Below are positions 16,540 through 25,749 of a stretch of DNA of 42,439 nt, piece after piece. Both the position numbers and the translations under genes were made by a program. The notes under the pieces were generated by a model, which saw nothing but the letters and a program-made list of their open reading frames with translations, did not search any database and had not been told where the DNA came from. The stretch's first letter is position 1. The number at the start of each line of letters is the position of its first letter. Source of the DNA: Chloroflexota bacterium (GTDB lineage Bacteria > Chloroflexota > Ktedonobacteria > Ktedonobacterales > Ktedonobacteraceae); assembly GCA_902810755.1 (NCBI GenBank), contig CADDYT010000047.1, forward strand, positions 1 through 42,439, in the 5' to 3' direction.

Positions 16540-17819
16540 TGCTTTCACAGTTCTACCCGCCCATTATCGGTGGAGGGGCAATCCATGCCCGCTCCCTCAG
16601 CGTGGAACTCGCGGCGCGCGGACACGAGGTAGCGGTAGCCACACTGCTGCACCGGGGGCAAACCGAATTTGAGCTAGATCAGGGGGTGCGCGTCTATCGC
16701 ATTCGCTCCTCGCTGCGGCGCGTGCCGGGGGTCTTCAGCGACAGTGGACGCCAGTATGCACCTCCTTTTCCCGACCCGGAAGCGATGCTGGCGCTGCGCC
16801 GCATCAGCAGGCAGGAAAAGCCAGAGATTGTGCATGCCCACAACTGGCTGGTCTACTCATTCCTGCCGCTCAAAGCCAGCAGCGGGGCGCGGCTCATCAT
16901 GACCTTGCACAATCACGGGCTGACATGCGTCAAGACTACGCTTCTGTACCGCGACGCCGCCTGCACAGGGCCGGGGCCGCTGAAATGTCTGGGGTGTGCT
17001 GCGCAGCATTACGGGTTAGCAAAGGGCATACCAACCATCGTCAGCTACCGCATGATAAGCCTCACGCGGCGCGGTCTCGTCGATATGTTCCTGCCGGTGA
17101 GCCGGGCGGTCGCTATCGACAATCAACTGGTGGGCAGCGACCTGCCGTTTCAGGTTGTACAGAACTTCATCTCCGACGATATCGGCGCGCCAGAGGCAGA
17201 GGACGATATAGAGCCGTATACGGCGCAGCTACCGTCCGGCGATTACCTGCTCTTCGTCGGCGCCTTCCAGCGGCAAAAGGGGATGGATATCTTGCTGCGC
17301 GCCTATGCCGGGCTGAGGGATGCGCCGCCGCTTGTCCTCATTGGCTATGAGACGTCAGAGTGGCCCGCGCTCAGCGCACATTGTCCGGCCAACGTTATCA
17401 TCCTCAAGGACTGGCCGCGTCGGGCGGTGATGGCGGCATGGCGGCGCAGCATGCTCGGCCTGTTACCCTCGGTGGGGCCAGAATCCAGCCCGACCGTAAT
17501 TATGGAGGCCATGTCAACCGGCTGCCCGGTCATAGTCTCTCGCATCGGCGGCATAGCCGAACTGGTAGCCGATGGCGAGACAGGCCTGCTGGTTGAGCCG
17601 GGCGATGTAGCAGCCCTGCGGCAGGCGATGGAATCGCTGCTGGCGCATCCCGACCTGCGCCGACGCATGGGAGAGGCCGCGCTGAGCAAAGTGGCCGATT
17701 TCCGCGCCAGCGCCGTCGTTCCCCGCATCGAGCGCGTCTACCGGGAACTTCTGGAGCAAGCCCCTCGCAGGGGCGAGGGGCAGAGTGAAATTGCAGTGAG
17801 TGGTAAGTATGACAACTGA
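16527..17819 (+). CDS. Family 4 glycosyltransferase
   Basis: 430 residues, GT-B fold. Motifs are SQFYPPIIGGGAIHARSLS, IVHAHNWLVYS, a Cys cluster around residues 130-155 (HGLTCVKTTLLY, CTGPGPLKCLGCAAQH) as in some cell-wall GT4 proteins, LLFVGAFQRQKGMDILL, and the donor-site segment SVGPESSPTVIMEAMSTGCPV. The Cys cluster could bind a metal or form a structural site. Its 3' end contains a perfect hairpin (17761-17780), and it overlaps the next gene. Confidence 0.9.
   Translation: MRILMLSQFYPPIIGGGAIHARSLSVELAARGHEVAVATLLHRGQTEFELDQGVRVYRIRSSLRRVPGVFSDSGRQYAPPFPDPEAMLALRRISRQEKPEIVHAHNWLVYSFLPLKASSGARLIMTLHNHGLTCVKTTLLYRDAACTGPGPLKCLGCAAQHYGLAKGIPTIVSYRMISLTRRGLVDMFLPVSRAVAIDNQLVGSDLPFQVVQNFISDDIGAPEAEDDIEPYTAQLPSGDYLLFVGAFQRQKGMDILLRAYAGLRDAPPLVLIGYETSEWPALSAHCPANVIILKDWPRRAVMAAWRRSMLGLLPSVGPESSPTVIMEAMSTGCPVIVSRIGGIAELVADGETGLLVEPGDVAALRQAMESLLAHPDLRRRMGEAALSKVADFRASAVVPRIERVYRELLEQAPRRGEGQSEIAVSGKYDN
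17761..17780 (+). other. Perfect hairpin at the junction of the GT4 and membrane-protein genes
   Basis: An 8-bp perfect stem (cccctcgc with gcgagggg) and a 4-nt loop lie inside the last codons of the GT4 gene, about 30 nt before the next start codon. It could modulate initiation of the downstream gene or be a small repeat. Confidence 0.35.
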
Positions 17820-19893
17820 CATGGAATCAATGGATAACAGAAACCTCGCCGGGGCGACCGCAACCGGATGGGCGGCCTGGCACAGCGCGCCTGTGCAGGA
17901 AGCCGTCGCGCCGCCCGCCGCGACAGCAACGGCAACGCCTGCGCGTGCGCAAACGTGGGGCTGGTTCCCCGCGCTCAGCGTGATAAGCACACTGGGGGTA
18001 TTGCTGGTCGCGCTGGCCTACGAAGGCGGGCGGCTCTCGGCGCTGCAGTGGCCGGTGCCGCTCTTCTGGTGCGGCCTGCTCCTGCTGTTCGTTCCCGTCG
18101 CGCTGCGCCTTTTCTCGACGAAACCCACGCGCCAGGAACGCATCGCCCTGCTCATCGTGGTGACGATCAACTTTTATCTCACCAAATATCTGCAATACCC
18201 CTTATATTTCACCTTCTACGATGAGTTTCTGCACGTGCGCTCCGCGCAGGACATCGCCACCAGCCATCATCTCTTTCAACCAAACCCGCTCCTACCGATC
18301 AGCGCCTTTTACCCCGGACTGGAAATCGTGACGAATGCTGTGAGCAACCTGACCGGTCTCTCGATTTTTGTGGCGGGAACGCTGGTGATCGGCATGGCAA
18401 CGCTGCTGCTTGTCCTCTCGCTCTACCTGCTCTACGAACGTTTAAGCGGCTCGACGCGCCTGGCGGGGCTTGCCACCCTGCTCTACATCGCAAATCCGGG
18501 CTTCGTTTTCTTCGATACCATGTTCGCTTACGAGTCGCTGGCGCTGCCGCTCGCCATCTTTGTGGTCTTCGTTATTGTGCGCCGCGGCTCCCTTCCCGCT
18601 CGCCAGCAGGCGGCCCTGACGCTGCTCATCTGGGCCGGGCTGGCGGCAGTCGTCGTCACGCACCACCTCACCTCGTTCGCGCTGCTGGCCTTCCTCTGCC
18701 TGTGGAGCATCGTCTCGCTGCTGCTCTGGAAGATGACGAGAGCGCGACAGGGGCAGAAACAGCCCCTGCTGGCGGGGCCGCGTGAAGCCGCACTTGTCAC
18801 CTGTGTGCTGACCATCCTGTGGCTGATCTATACAAACTGGCAGGCATTCGCGTACCTGGCCCCCAACCTTGCCAGTACGATGAATCAGGTGACGCAGATT
18901 CTCGCCCACAAAGCGCCGCCCAGGCAGCTCTTCCATAGTAACACAGCCTCGGCTGGCACATCACTCTGGGAGCGCATAGCTGCTTACACTTCGGCAATAT
19001 GCATTCTGCTGGGCCTGCCGTTTGGCCTGTTCGCCATCTTGCGTCGCTACCGCGCCAACGCCTTCGCGCTCACCGCTGGCTGCGTGACGCTGATCTACCC
19101 GGTCACGCTCCTGCTGCACCTGACGCAGAGCGGGGCGGAGCTGGCAAACCGCACCGAAGAGTTTCTGTTTGTGGCGCTGGCCTTCGTCCTGGCCGCCGGA
19201 GCCGTGCAGGTCTCACTGGCGGGTGCAGCAGGGCGAACAGAACGGCAGCGACTGGCGCTGGTCGCGGCTGTGGTCGTCATGATCTATTTCGGCCAGATGG
19301 TCTTAGGCTCCGGCCAGCCCTGGTCCTTGCTGCCGGGGCCATATATGGTCGGCGCCGACGCTCGTTCCATTGAGCCGGAAGGTATCGGCGCCGCCGAGTG
19401 GGCCAGCGCCTACCTGGGGCCAGGCCACATCGTCGCCAGCGACCGCAACAATACGCTGCTGATGGCAACCTTCGGCGAACAGATGGCCGAGACCGCCGGA
19501 AGCGCGAATGTTCCCGTATCCTGGGTGCTGCTCTCCCCACAATTCGGCTCAGGCGTTAGAGCCATCCTGCGCCAGGACGATATTCAATATGTCGTGGTCG
19601 ATCTCCGGCTCAGCACCGCCCTGCCGGCCATCGGTACCTATTTCAACAGCGCGAATCTACAGCCCGCAACGACGCCTATCAACCGGGCCGCGCTGACAAA
19701 ATTCGATGGCGTGCAGGATGTGAGCCGCATTTTTGATAGCGGCGACATCATCATCTACAACGTTGAGAGCATCGCCAGGCAACCGGCTGGCCCCCCGCCA
19801 ACGCGGCACGCCAGGCCCGCACGCCCGAAGAAGCTCTCTCAGCCCGTAGCCTGGGTCAGACAGTTCTACCTCTGGGACATCCTGCCGCAGTAA
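17809..19893 (+). CDS. Large multi-pass membrane protein of the glycan operon
   Basis: About 694 residues with roughly a dozen or more hydrophobic helices and a C-terminal soluble part of about 200 residues. It resembles in outline GT39/ArnT-like or polymerase-type glycan membrane proteins: an acidic periplasmic loop after the early helices (TFYDEFLHVRSAQDI, with Asp-Glu in the position of catalytic acids in GT-C enzymes) and a long extracytoplasmic tail. A GT-C glycosyltransferase or polymerase role is inference. The start is ambiguous among GTG 17800, ATG 17809 and ATG 17821. The N-terminal 45 residues are Ala/Thr/Pro-rich and may be disordered. Confidence 0.7.
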   Translation: MTTDMESMDNRNLAGATATGWAAWHSAPVQEAVAPPAATATATPARAQTWGWFPALSVISTLGVLLVALAYEGGRLSALQWPVPLFWCGLLLLFVPVALRLFSTKPTRQERIALLIVVTINFYLTKYLQYPLYFTFYDEFLHVRSAQDIATSHHLFQPNPLLPISAFYPGLEIVTNAVSNLTGLSIFVAGTLVIGMATLLLVLSLYLLYERLSGSTRLAGLATLLYIANPGFVFFDTMFAYESLALPLAIFVVFVIVRRGSLPARQQAALTLLIWAGLAAVVVTHHLTSFALLAFLCLWSIVSLLLWKMTRARQGQKQPLLAGPREAALVTCVLTILWLIYTNWQAFAYLAPNLASTMNQVTQILAHKAPPRQLFHSNTASAGTSLWERIAAYTSAICILLGLPFGLFAILRRYRANAFALTAGCVTLIYPVTLLLHLTQSGAELANRTEEFLFVALAFVLAAGAVQVSLAGAAGRTERQRLALVAAVVVMIYFGQMVLGSGQPWSLLPGPYMVGADARSIEPEGIGAAEWASAYLGPGHIVASDRNNTLLMATFGEQMAETAGSANVPVSWVLLSPQFGSGVRAILRQDDIQYVVVDLRLSTALPAIGTYFNSANLQPATTPINRAALTKFDGVQDVSRIFDSGDIIIYNVESIARQPAGPPPTRHARPARPKKLSQPVAWVRQFYLWDILPQ

Positions 19894-19910
19894 GCAACAA
19901 GGAGGCAAAC

Positions 19911-20693
19911 ATGAAATACCGGTCAATGGATATGCTCGCGGTGATTGCGCTCACCTGCATTGCCATCACGCTGGCCTGCACGGTGCCAGCGAACGACGTA
20001 GCAGTGCGCATCCTGACGCTGCCGCTGGTATTCTTCCTGCCGGGCTACGCCCTCTCCGCCCTGCTCTTCAGTGGACAAACACAGGACATCGTTGAGCGAG
20101 TCGCGTTTAGCCTGGGCAGCAGCCTGATTCTGGTGATTCTGAGCGGCCTCGTACTCAACCTGACGTCCGATGGCCTGAGCGCAGGTTCCTGGATAGCACT
20201 GCCAGGGATGATTACGCTCGTCGTCAGCGTCGCTGTCTTACTGCGGCGGCAGGGACAGAACGCAGCAAACCCACAATGGGTGGGAAGCAGATACAGCTTC
20301 CCGACGGGTCAGGGGCTGCTGCTGGCGCTGGCGGCGCTCATTCTCGGTGGCGCGCTGGCCCTCTCCATTAGCGGTGCGGGGCAGCAGCCATACCCTGGCT
20401 TCACGCAGCTCTGGATGCTCCCGGCAAGCGGTGTGCATGCAAAAGATTCGGTGCAACTGGGCGTCAAAAACATGGAGAAGACGGCAATGGACTATCGTCT
20501 GGTGGTAAATATGGGCGGCAAGGTGATAAAGCAATGGTCTTCGCTTGATCTGCGCGTTGGCGAAAACTGGCAAACAACGCTTGCGGTACCTGCAGTGGGC
20601 CAGAATAGCCCGGTTCTGGTGGAAGCTCTCCTCTACCGCCCGAACACCCCCACAACACCCTATCGTCACGTCGAGCTATGGCTGGCTACATGA
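19911..20693 (+). CDS. DUF1616-type membrane protein
   Basis: 260 residues, preceded by an ideal aaggagg site. There are four hydrophobic helices in the first 170 residues, including the family-typical LTLPLVFFLPGYALSALLF, then an extracytoplasmic beta-rich tail (VQLGVKNMEKTAMDYRLVV and later). DUF1616 proteins are common in archaeal and Chloroflexota surface-glycan loci and have no proven activity. It follows the large membrane protein by 17 nt, and the two may work as a pair. Confidence 0.75.
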   Translation: MKYRSMDMLAVIALTCIAITLACTVPANDVAVRILTLPLVFFLPGYALSALLFSGQTQDIVERVAFSLGSSLILVILSGLVLNLTSDGLSAGSWIALPGMITLVVSVAVLLRRQGQNAANPQWVGSRYSFPTGQGLLLALAALILGGALALSISGAGQQPYPGFTQLWMLPASGVHAKDSVQLGVKNMEKTAMDYRLVVNMGGKVIKQWSSLDLRVGENWQTTLAVPAVGQNSPVLVEALLYRPNTPTTPYRHVELWLAT

Positions 20694-22156
20694 ATTTGAA
20701 GATAAAGTCAAGGCAAAAGATAGCTGTCCCCGTTTCCCTTTCTCAGGAGAGAAAGCCACGAACTATGCAAACGCAATTCCTCATAGACGCCTATCGGAAA
20801 GTAATCGGTTTGCTGGAAGCCGAAGACGAAACGATGAGCATCGACGGGACGTTCATTCAGCGGATTCGTTCGCTGACATCCCTGCTGTGGCGGCGCGCGC
20901 GCGAGCATTCCCTGCTGCGTAACAGCATCTCCATTATAGGGACAGGCATCGTCACATCGGTGCTGGGATATTTCTTCTGGATTCTGGCGGCGCATCTGTA
21001 TTCCGCTTACGATGTCGGGCTGGGAGCGGCGCTGATTTCGGCAATGACGCTGGCCGCCATCTGCGCCAATCTGGGAGCAGGTTCCGCGCTCATCCAGACG
21101 CTGCCCCTGCGCAAAGCTGGATTTGAGTGGTCGCTGACGCTGAACGCCGGGCTGACCGTTGTGACAATGGCCAGCCTGCTGAGCGGAACCATCACGCTGA
21201 TCGCCCTGCCGCTCGTCTCAAAGCAGTTCGCCATCGTTACCCATCGTCTCGACTATGCCATCTTTTTCCTGGCCGGGGTGCTGCTGATCGCTCTTTCCAA
21301 CGTCCTCGACCAGGTCTTTGTGGCCGAGCGGGCCGCGCAGAATATGCTTGTACGCAACGCAGGCGTTTCGGCCATGAAGATTCCTCTGATGGCGCTGCCT
21401 GCGCTGGCCGGGGCAGGCGTGGGCGCGCTGGCGGTCTTCGGGTCGGGCGTGCTGGCGATGGCCGTTGCGCTGCTCGGCGGCATGCTGCTGCTCTTGCCCC
21501 GCCTGCGCCGCGCCTACCGATTTTTTATCGGGCGCAGCATCGTCGGGCAAATCCGCGCCATGCTCTCATCGCTGACAGGCAATTATTTCATCAACCTCGG
21601 CGGCCTTGCTATGGCCTACCTGCTACCGGTGGTGGTCTCGATCCGGCTCTCGCCGACCGACAATGCGTATTACTACACGACTACCAGCGTGAGCAGCTTC
21701 ATTCTGATGGGGGCGGCGGCAGTCTCCACCTCCCTGTTCGCCGAAGGGTCGCACGCGGCGGAGAATTTGCCGCAGAAACTCCGTTCCAGCGTGCGCATCA
21801 TCGCGCTGATGCTGACCCCGGAAATTGTGATCTGCCTGCTGGCCGGTCGCTACATCCTCTCAGTCTTCGGGGCCAGTTACGCGCAACACGGCCTCTTGCT
21901 GCTGAGAATTGATGCCTTCTCGGCCATCCCCGATGCCATCACCAGTGTCTATGTCAGCGTCCTGCGCGTCCAGAGAAGACTGCACATCGCCGCCCTGCTC
22001 AACCTCAGCACGACGGTCATCACCGTCGCACTCTCGTGGATATTGCTGCCAGAAATCGGCATTGCCGGGCAGGGTGTGGCCTATTTAATCGCGGCAGGGG
22101 CGGGAAGCCTGGTGGCTGGAGCAGACTACCTGCTGTATCTGCACCGTCAGCGATAA
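20690..22156 (+). CDS. Wzx-like oligosaccharide flippase (MATE/MVF superfamily)
   Basis: About 488 residues with some twelve to fourteen membrane helices, beginning after an N-terminal cytoplasmic stretch. The first helix pair (NSISIIGTGIVTSVLGYFFW and LGAALISAMTLAAICANLGAG) and LSNVLDQVFVAER match the polysaccharide-transporter pattern. It would move a lipid-linked oligosaccharide across the membrane. I chose the ATGA overlap at 20690 with the preceding stop. Alternatives are ATG 20678, 20765 (aggaga upstream but 15 nt away) and 20833. Confidence 0.82.
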   Translation: MNLKIKSRQKIAVPVSLSQERKPRTMQTQFLIDAYRKVIGLLEAEDETMSIDGTFIQRIRSLTSLLWRRAREHSLLRNSISIIGTGIVTSVLGYFFWILAAHLYSAYDVGLGAALISAMTLAAICANLGAGSALIQTLPLRKAGFEWSLTLNAGLTVVTMASLLSGTITLIALPLVSKQFAIVTHRLDYAIFFLAGVLLIALSNVLDQVFVAERAAQNMLVRNAGVSAMKIPLMALPALAGAGVGALAVFGSGVLAMAVALLGGMLLLLPRLRRAYRFFIGRSIVGQIRAMLSSLTGNYFINLGGLAMAYLLPVVVSIRLSPTDNAYYYTTTSVSSFILMGAAAVSTSLFAEGSHAAENLPQKLRSSVRIIALMLTPEIVICLLAGRYILSVFGASYAQHGLLLLRIDAFSAIPDAITSVYVSVLRVQRRLHIAALLNLSTTVITVALSWILLPEIGIAGQGVAYLIAAGAGSLVAGADYLLYLHRQR

Positions 22157-22180
22157 AACGCTTTTAGAGAGGAATTTCTG

Positions 22181-23374
22181 ATGAGAGAAACCAGAGAGCT
22201 ACGTGTCTGCGTTGTGGGCGCGGGAACACGTTTTTTGAGCGGCATCAGCTACTATACCCTCCACCTGATAAACGCGCTGGCCTGCCATCACCGTGTGTCG
22301 GCGATTTTGATGCGACAGTTGTTGCCAGCGCGGCTGTACCCCGGCTGGAAACGAGTCGGCAAAAACCTGACACACCTGAAATATGATTCGCGAGCGCGCG
22401 TTTTTGACGGCGTCGACTGGTACTGGCTGCCCGGCATGTTGCACGCGCTGGCCCTGCTGCTCGATGAGCGACCGGATGTGGTGATATTCCAGTGGTGGAG
22501 CGGGACAGTATTGCATTCCTATCTCCTGCTCGCCCTCGTAGCCCGGCTGCTGGACACGCGCACGATCATTGAGTTCCATGAGGTACTCGACCCGGCAGAG
22601 GCAAAACTGCCGCCCGCGCAGGCGTATGTACGCCTTCTCGCCCCTCTCCTGCTGCGCCTGGCGCATGGCTTCGTCATCCACTCTGAATACGATAAGAAGC
22701 TGTTGCACAGTCATTACAAACTGGGACAGCGGCCCGTTGCCCTGATCGGTCATGGTCCGTACAACCATTATCACTGCTCCGGCGAACAACGGGAAGCCAT
22801 ACCCGCGTCATGTTGCAACCTCCTCTTCTTCGGCCTGATTCGCCCGTATAAAGGACTCGACGACCTGATCAGAGCCTTTGACGCGCTGCCTGAAGACGAG
22901 ATCGACGGCTACTGGCTGACCGTTGTCGGCGAAACCTGGGAAGGCTGGAATCTACCGGCAACACTGATCGAACGCAGCCGCTATCGCGAGCGCATCACCT
23001 TTGTCAATCGCTATGTGAGCGATGAGGAAGTAGCCTGCTTTTTCGCGCAGGCAGATGCCCTTGTCCTTCCCTATCACCGCTCTTCGGCCAGCGGCCCGTT
23101 GCACATCGGCATGAGTTGTGGTCTGCCGATAGTGGCAACGCGAGTCGGGGGCCTGTGTGAGGCGATAGCCGGGTATGATGGCGCCATTCTCGTCGAACCG
23201 GAAGACCTGGACGCGCTACAGGATGGCCTGCGCCAGGCCGGGGTGCAGCGTGGAAAACGCTATAGCGACCCCCATTCCTGGGAACACACCGTCGTCGGCT
23301 ATCACACCCTCTTTGATACGCTCTTGAAAGAGAGAAACAACCGGAATGGAAGCAAAAGCTATCAGCGCGTCTGA
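22181..23374 (+). CDS. Family 4 glycosyltransferase
   Basis: 397 residues, GT-B fold. It begins LRVCVVGAGTRFLSGISYYT, then VVIFQWWSGTVLHSYLL, IIEFHEVLDPAE, LLFFGLIRPYKGLDDLI, and the donor site YHRSSASGPLHIGMSCGLPIV. The start has agaggaa upstream. It is the last gene of the plus-strand operon and ends 12 nt from the convergent Fem-like gene, without a visible terminator between them. Confidence 0.88.
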   Translation: MRETRELRVCVVGAGTRFLSGISYYTLHLINALACHHRVSAILMRQLLPARLYPGWKRVGKNLTHLKYDSRARVFDGVDWYWLPGMLHALALLLDERPDVVIFQWWSGTVLHSYLLLALVARLLDTRTIIEFHEVLDPAEAKLPPAQAYVRLLAPLLLRLAHGFVIHSEYDKKLLHSHYKLGQRPVALIGHGPYNHYHCSGEQREAIPASCCNLLFFGLIRPYKGLDDLIRAFDALPEDEIDGYWLTVVGETWEGWNLPATLIERSRYRERITFVNRYVSDEEVACFFAQADALVLPYHRSSASGPLHIGMSCGLPIVATRVGGLCEAIAGYDGAILVEPEDLDALQDGLRQAGVQRGKRYSDPHSWEHTVVGYHTLFDTLLKERNNRNGSKSYQRV

Positions 23375-23386
23375 GGACGAAAGGCG

Positions 23387-24493
23387 CTAGTAGAGATGGA
23401 GAGTATAATACAGGTGCGCCAGCATCCTCAGCGTTCTGATCGGCAAATGCGGCCAGATGGCCTGAACCAGGCGAGCCGAGGAATGCTTTGACGGCATATG
23501 ACCATTGCTCGCGGCATGCAGGTGGGCAGGAGAGGCATAATCATAGATCAGCAGGGATTGCGCCCCCCACTTTCTTTTATAGCGGGCAAGTCCCTCATTG
23601 CTTAATGCCACGTCGCCCAGATCGTACCAGTGAAGCCCTTCCGCACATGAATCATGGATAGCCTGCCAGTGCAGGAGATCGTTGACGCGCAAGGCTTGAT
23701 CTTCCTCGCGCCACCCCAGCGAGTCAAAGGAAATCGTCTTGCCGCACAGCAGTAGAAGAATGCCGCCCAGCAACTTCGTCTCTCCGGCGTCAACGCGCTC
23801 GGCCAGCAGGAGGCGCAGCATGCCGTGAGGAGACAGGCGCCGCCAGGCCAGTTCAAAGAGACGATAGGGAGCGGGCAACACAAGCAGCCTGCGCATGGTC
23901 TGCACATATAGATCGTACCAGACGCGCAAATCGCGCTCACCCTGCGCCCGGCGAACCGTTACCCCCTGTCGTAACGCCTTGTTGGCCGCCCTTCTGATGG
24001 TGGAATCCAGGCGCAACAATTCTGTTCTCGCCGGCAGCGCGAGGTGGTATGTCTCATACGCCGCTGCTCCGGCCAGACCGTCTACCGGATGATCGAACAC
24101 ACGCGGGGGCATTTTCAGATGGAGCTGGCCGCCGGGAATGGCGCGCGCCACCTCAACGGCTGCCTGCAACAGCGCAAATTCGCTTTGCTCGTCGCGAGCG
24201 AGCGGGCCGGTGAAGACAGAACGGAACATATGCCCGCTGCGCAGCCCCCGCTGGTGAAATAACGGCAAAATAGCAACCACCTGCCCGCTCGCATCCTCGC
24301 AGGCCAGATGCATTGGTCGGTAATCATAGACCTCCGCGAGCAGTTCGAGCCAGATGGGATGGTAATAAATCCAGCTGGCAGGCGTACTCTTCAGAAAATT
24401 CTCCCAGCGGTAATCAGTCCGGGGATCAATCTTGACGACACGCACAGGAGACTGTTCTGCCAGGGGTCCAGAAATTTGCTTTGCTTTCATCAT
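23387..24493 (-). CDS. Fem/GNAT-fold transferase-like protein (tandem copy 1)
   Basis: About 368 residues from ATG 24493 or 24490, which share a ggaggt site. It has the double GNAT fold of FemABX-like proteins (Acetyltransf_6 type): an N-terminal half with YHPIWLELLAEVYDYRP and VVAILPLFHQRGL, then RLDSTIRRAANKALRQGV, and a C-terminal half with LLLAERVDAGETKLLGGILLLL, the DSLGWREEDQALRVNDLLHW substrate segment, and NEGLARYKRKWGA. FemX-type members move an amino acid from aminoacyl-tRNA to a cell-wall precursor; others in glycan clusters N-acylate sugars. It is a close paralogue of the next gene. Confidence 0.8.
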   Translation of the reverse strand: MMKAKQISGPLAEQSPVRVVKIDPRTDYRWENFLKSTPASWIYYHPIWLELLAEVYDYRPMHLACEDASGQVVAILPLFHQRGLRSGHMFRSVFTGPLARDEQSEFALLQAAVEVARAIPGGQLHLKMPPRVFDHPVDGLAGAAAYETYHLALPARTELLRLDSTIRRAANKALRQGVTVRRAQGERDLRVWYDLYVQTMRRLLVLPAPYRLFELAWRRLSPHGMLRLLLAERVDAGETKLLGGILLLLCGKTISFDSLGWREEDQALRVNDLLHWQAIHDSCAEGLHWYDLGDVALSNEGLARYKRKWGAQSLLIYDYASPAHLHAASNGHMPSKHSSARLVQAIWPHLPIRTLRMLAHLYYTLHLY

Positions 24494-24614
24494 ACCTCCG
24501 CCTGCAAAGAGACCTGAACGGCTGTCAGATCGAGGAAGCAGGCCTTCCCCCTTCAAGGCTAAGAGATGAACTTAGCCGATTCAGAATACAGTGACGCTCT
24601 ACCATCACGAACAG

Positions 24615-25685
24615 CTAGTAGAGATGAAGGGCATAGTACCAGTGAGTCACCAGGCTGAGTGCGTTGAGCGGCACGCGCGGCCAGACAAGCCGGGCCAGTT
24701 GCCTCACCGGGTTTCTTGACAGATCACCCGTACTGTTCGTGGTGGTAGAAACGATGGGATAGGAGTAATCATAGACCGTCACGGCTCGCGCCCCCCATTT
24801 CCTTTTATAGCGAGCAAGGCCCTGATTATCCAGATCGACATTGCCAAAGTCATAGTGGCGAAAACCGGCGGCGCAGGCATCGCGAATAGCATGCCAGTGA
24901 AGGATATCATTGGCCCTGAGCGCCTGGTCTTCCTCGCGCCAGCCGCCGGAAGCAAAAGAGACCGTCTGGCCATAGAGCAGCAGGAGAATGCCGCCCAGCA
25001 GCCGCCTCTGGCCGCCCTCAACCTGCTCGGCCAGCAAGAGGCGCAACAGCCCCTGCGAGCGCAGCCGCCGCCACGCCACCTGATAGTAGCGGTACGGGTA
25101 CGGCGCGACCGTGAGCTTGCGCATGGTTTGCAGGTAAAGCCGATACCAGGCGCGCAACTCGGCTTCGCTCTCCGCCTCGCGCACCTGTACGCCCGATCTG
25201 ACCGCCTTGTTGACGGCCCGCCGAATGGTCGAATCCAGACGCAGTAGCTCAAAGCGTTCGGGTAGAGCCAGCACATAGACCTCGTATGCCGGTACACCCA
25301 CCAGACCATCTATAAGGTTATCAACAGCATTCGTTGTCAGCTTGAGATGCAGGCGACTACCGGGCAGAGTACGCTCCACCGCTGCCCGCAAAAGAGCGGC
25401 GTTGGCCTGCTCATCAGAGACAAGCGGCCCGGTGGCGATAGAACGCAGAACGCGCCCGCACTGCCAGCCACGCTGGTAGAAAAGGGGCAGGATGCCAGCC
25501 AGCCGCCCGTCGGCATCCTCACAGGCCAGACGAATCGGCCTGTACCCGTATGCCTCTTCCATCACCTCGTGCCAGATCGGATGGTACATCAGACTGGCGG
25601 ATACTTTCGTCATCAACTCCCCCCAGCGCACGTCCGTTCGGGGGTCAACCTCAATCACACGCGTACAATGTTGCCCTGCTGTCAT
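24615..25685 (-). CDS. Fem/GNAT-fold transferase-like protein (tandem copy 2)
   Basis: 356 residues, starting at ATG 25685 behind ggtgagga. It aligns end to end with the neighbour at 23387-24493: VEDPRTD-like start, YHPIWHEVMEEAYGYRP, ACEDADGRLAGILPLFYQRG, RLDSTIRRAVNKAVRSGV, GGWREEDQALRANDILHW, NQGLARYKRKWGA, and a shared hydrophobic C-terminus ending Y-x-LHLY. The shared central and terminal blocks indicate a tandem duplication followed by divergence. Such pairs, like FemA and FemB, often add successive residues; that reading is inference here. Confidence 0.8.
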   Translation of the reverse strand: MTAGQHCTRVIEVDPRTDVRWGELMTKVSASLMYHPIWHEVMEEAYGYRPIRLACEDADGRLAGILPLFYQRGWQCGRVLRSIATGPLVSDEQANAALLRAAVERTLPGSRLHLKLTTNAVDNLIDGLVGVPAYEVYVLALPERFELLRLDSTIRRAVNKAVRSGVQVREAESEAELRAWYRLYLQTMRKLTVAPYPYRYYQVAWRRLRSQGLLRLLLAEQVEGGQRRLLGGILLLLYGQTVSFASGGWREEDQALRANDILHWHAIRDACAAGFRHYDFGNVDLDNQGLARYKRKWGARAVTVYDYSYPIVSTTTNSTGDLSRNPVRQLARLVWPRVPLNALSLVTHWYYALHLY

Positions 25686-25749
25686 TCCTCACCCTTTCTC
25701 ATCCACATCTTCTCGGCCCAACCCTTTTCACCGGATATACCGGGTTGTT

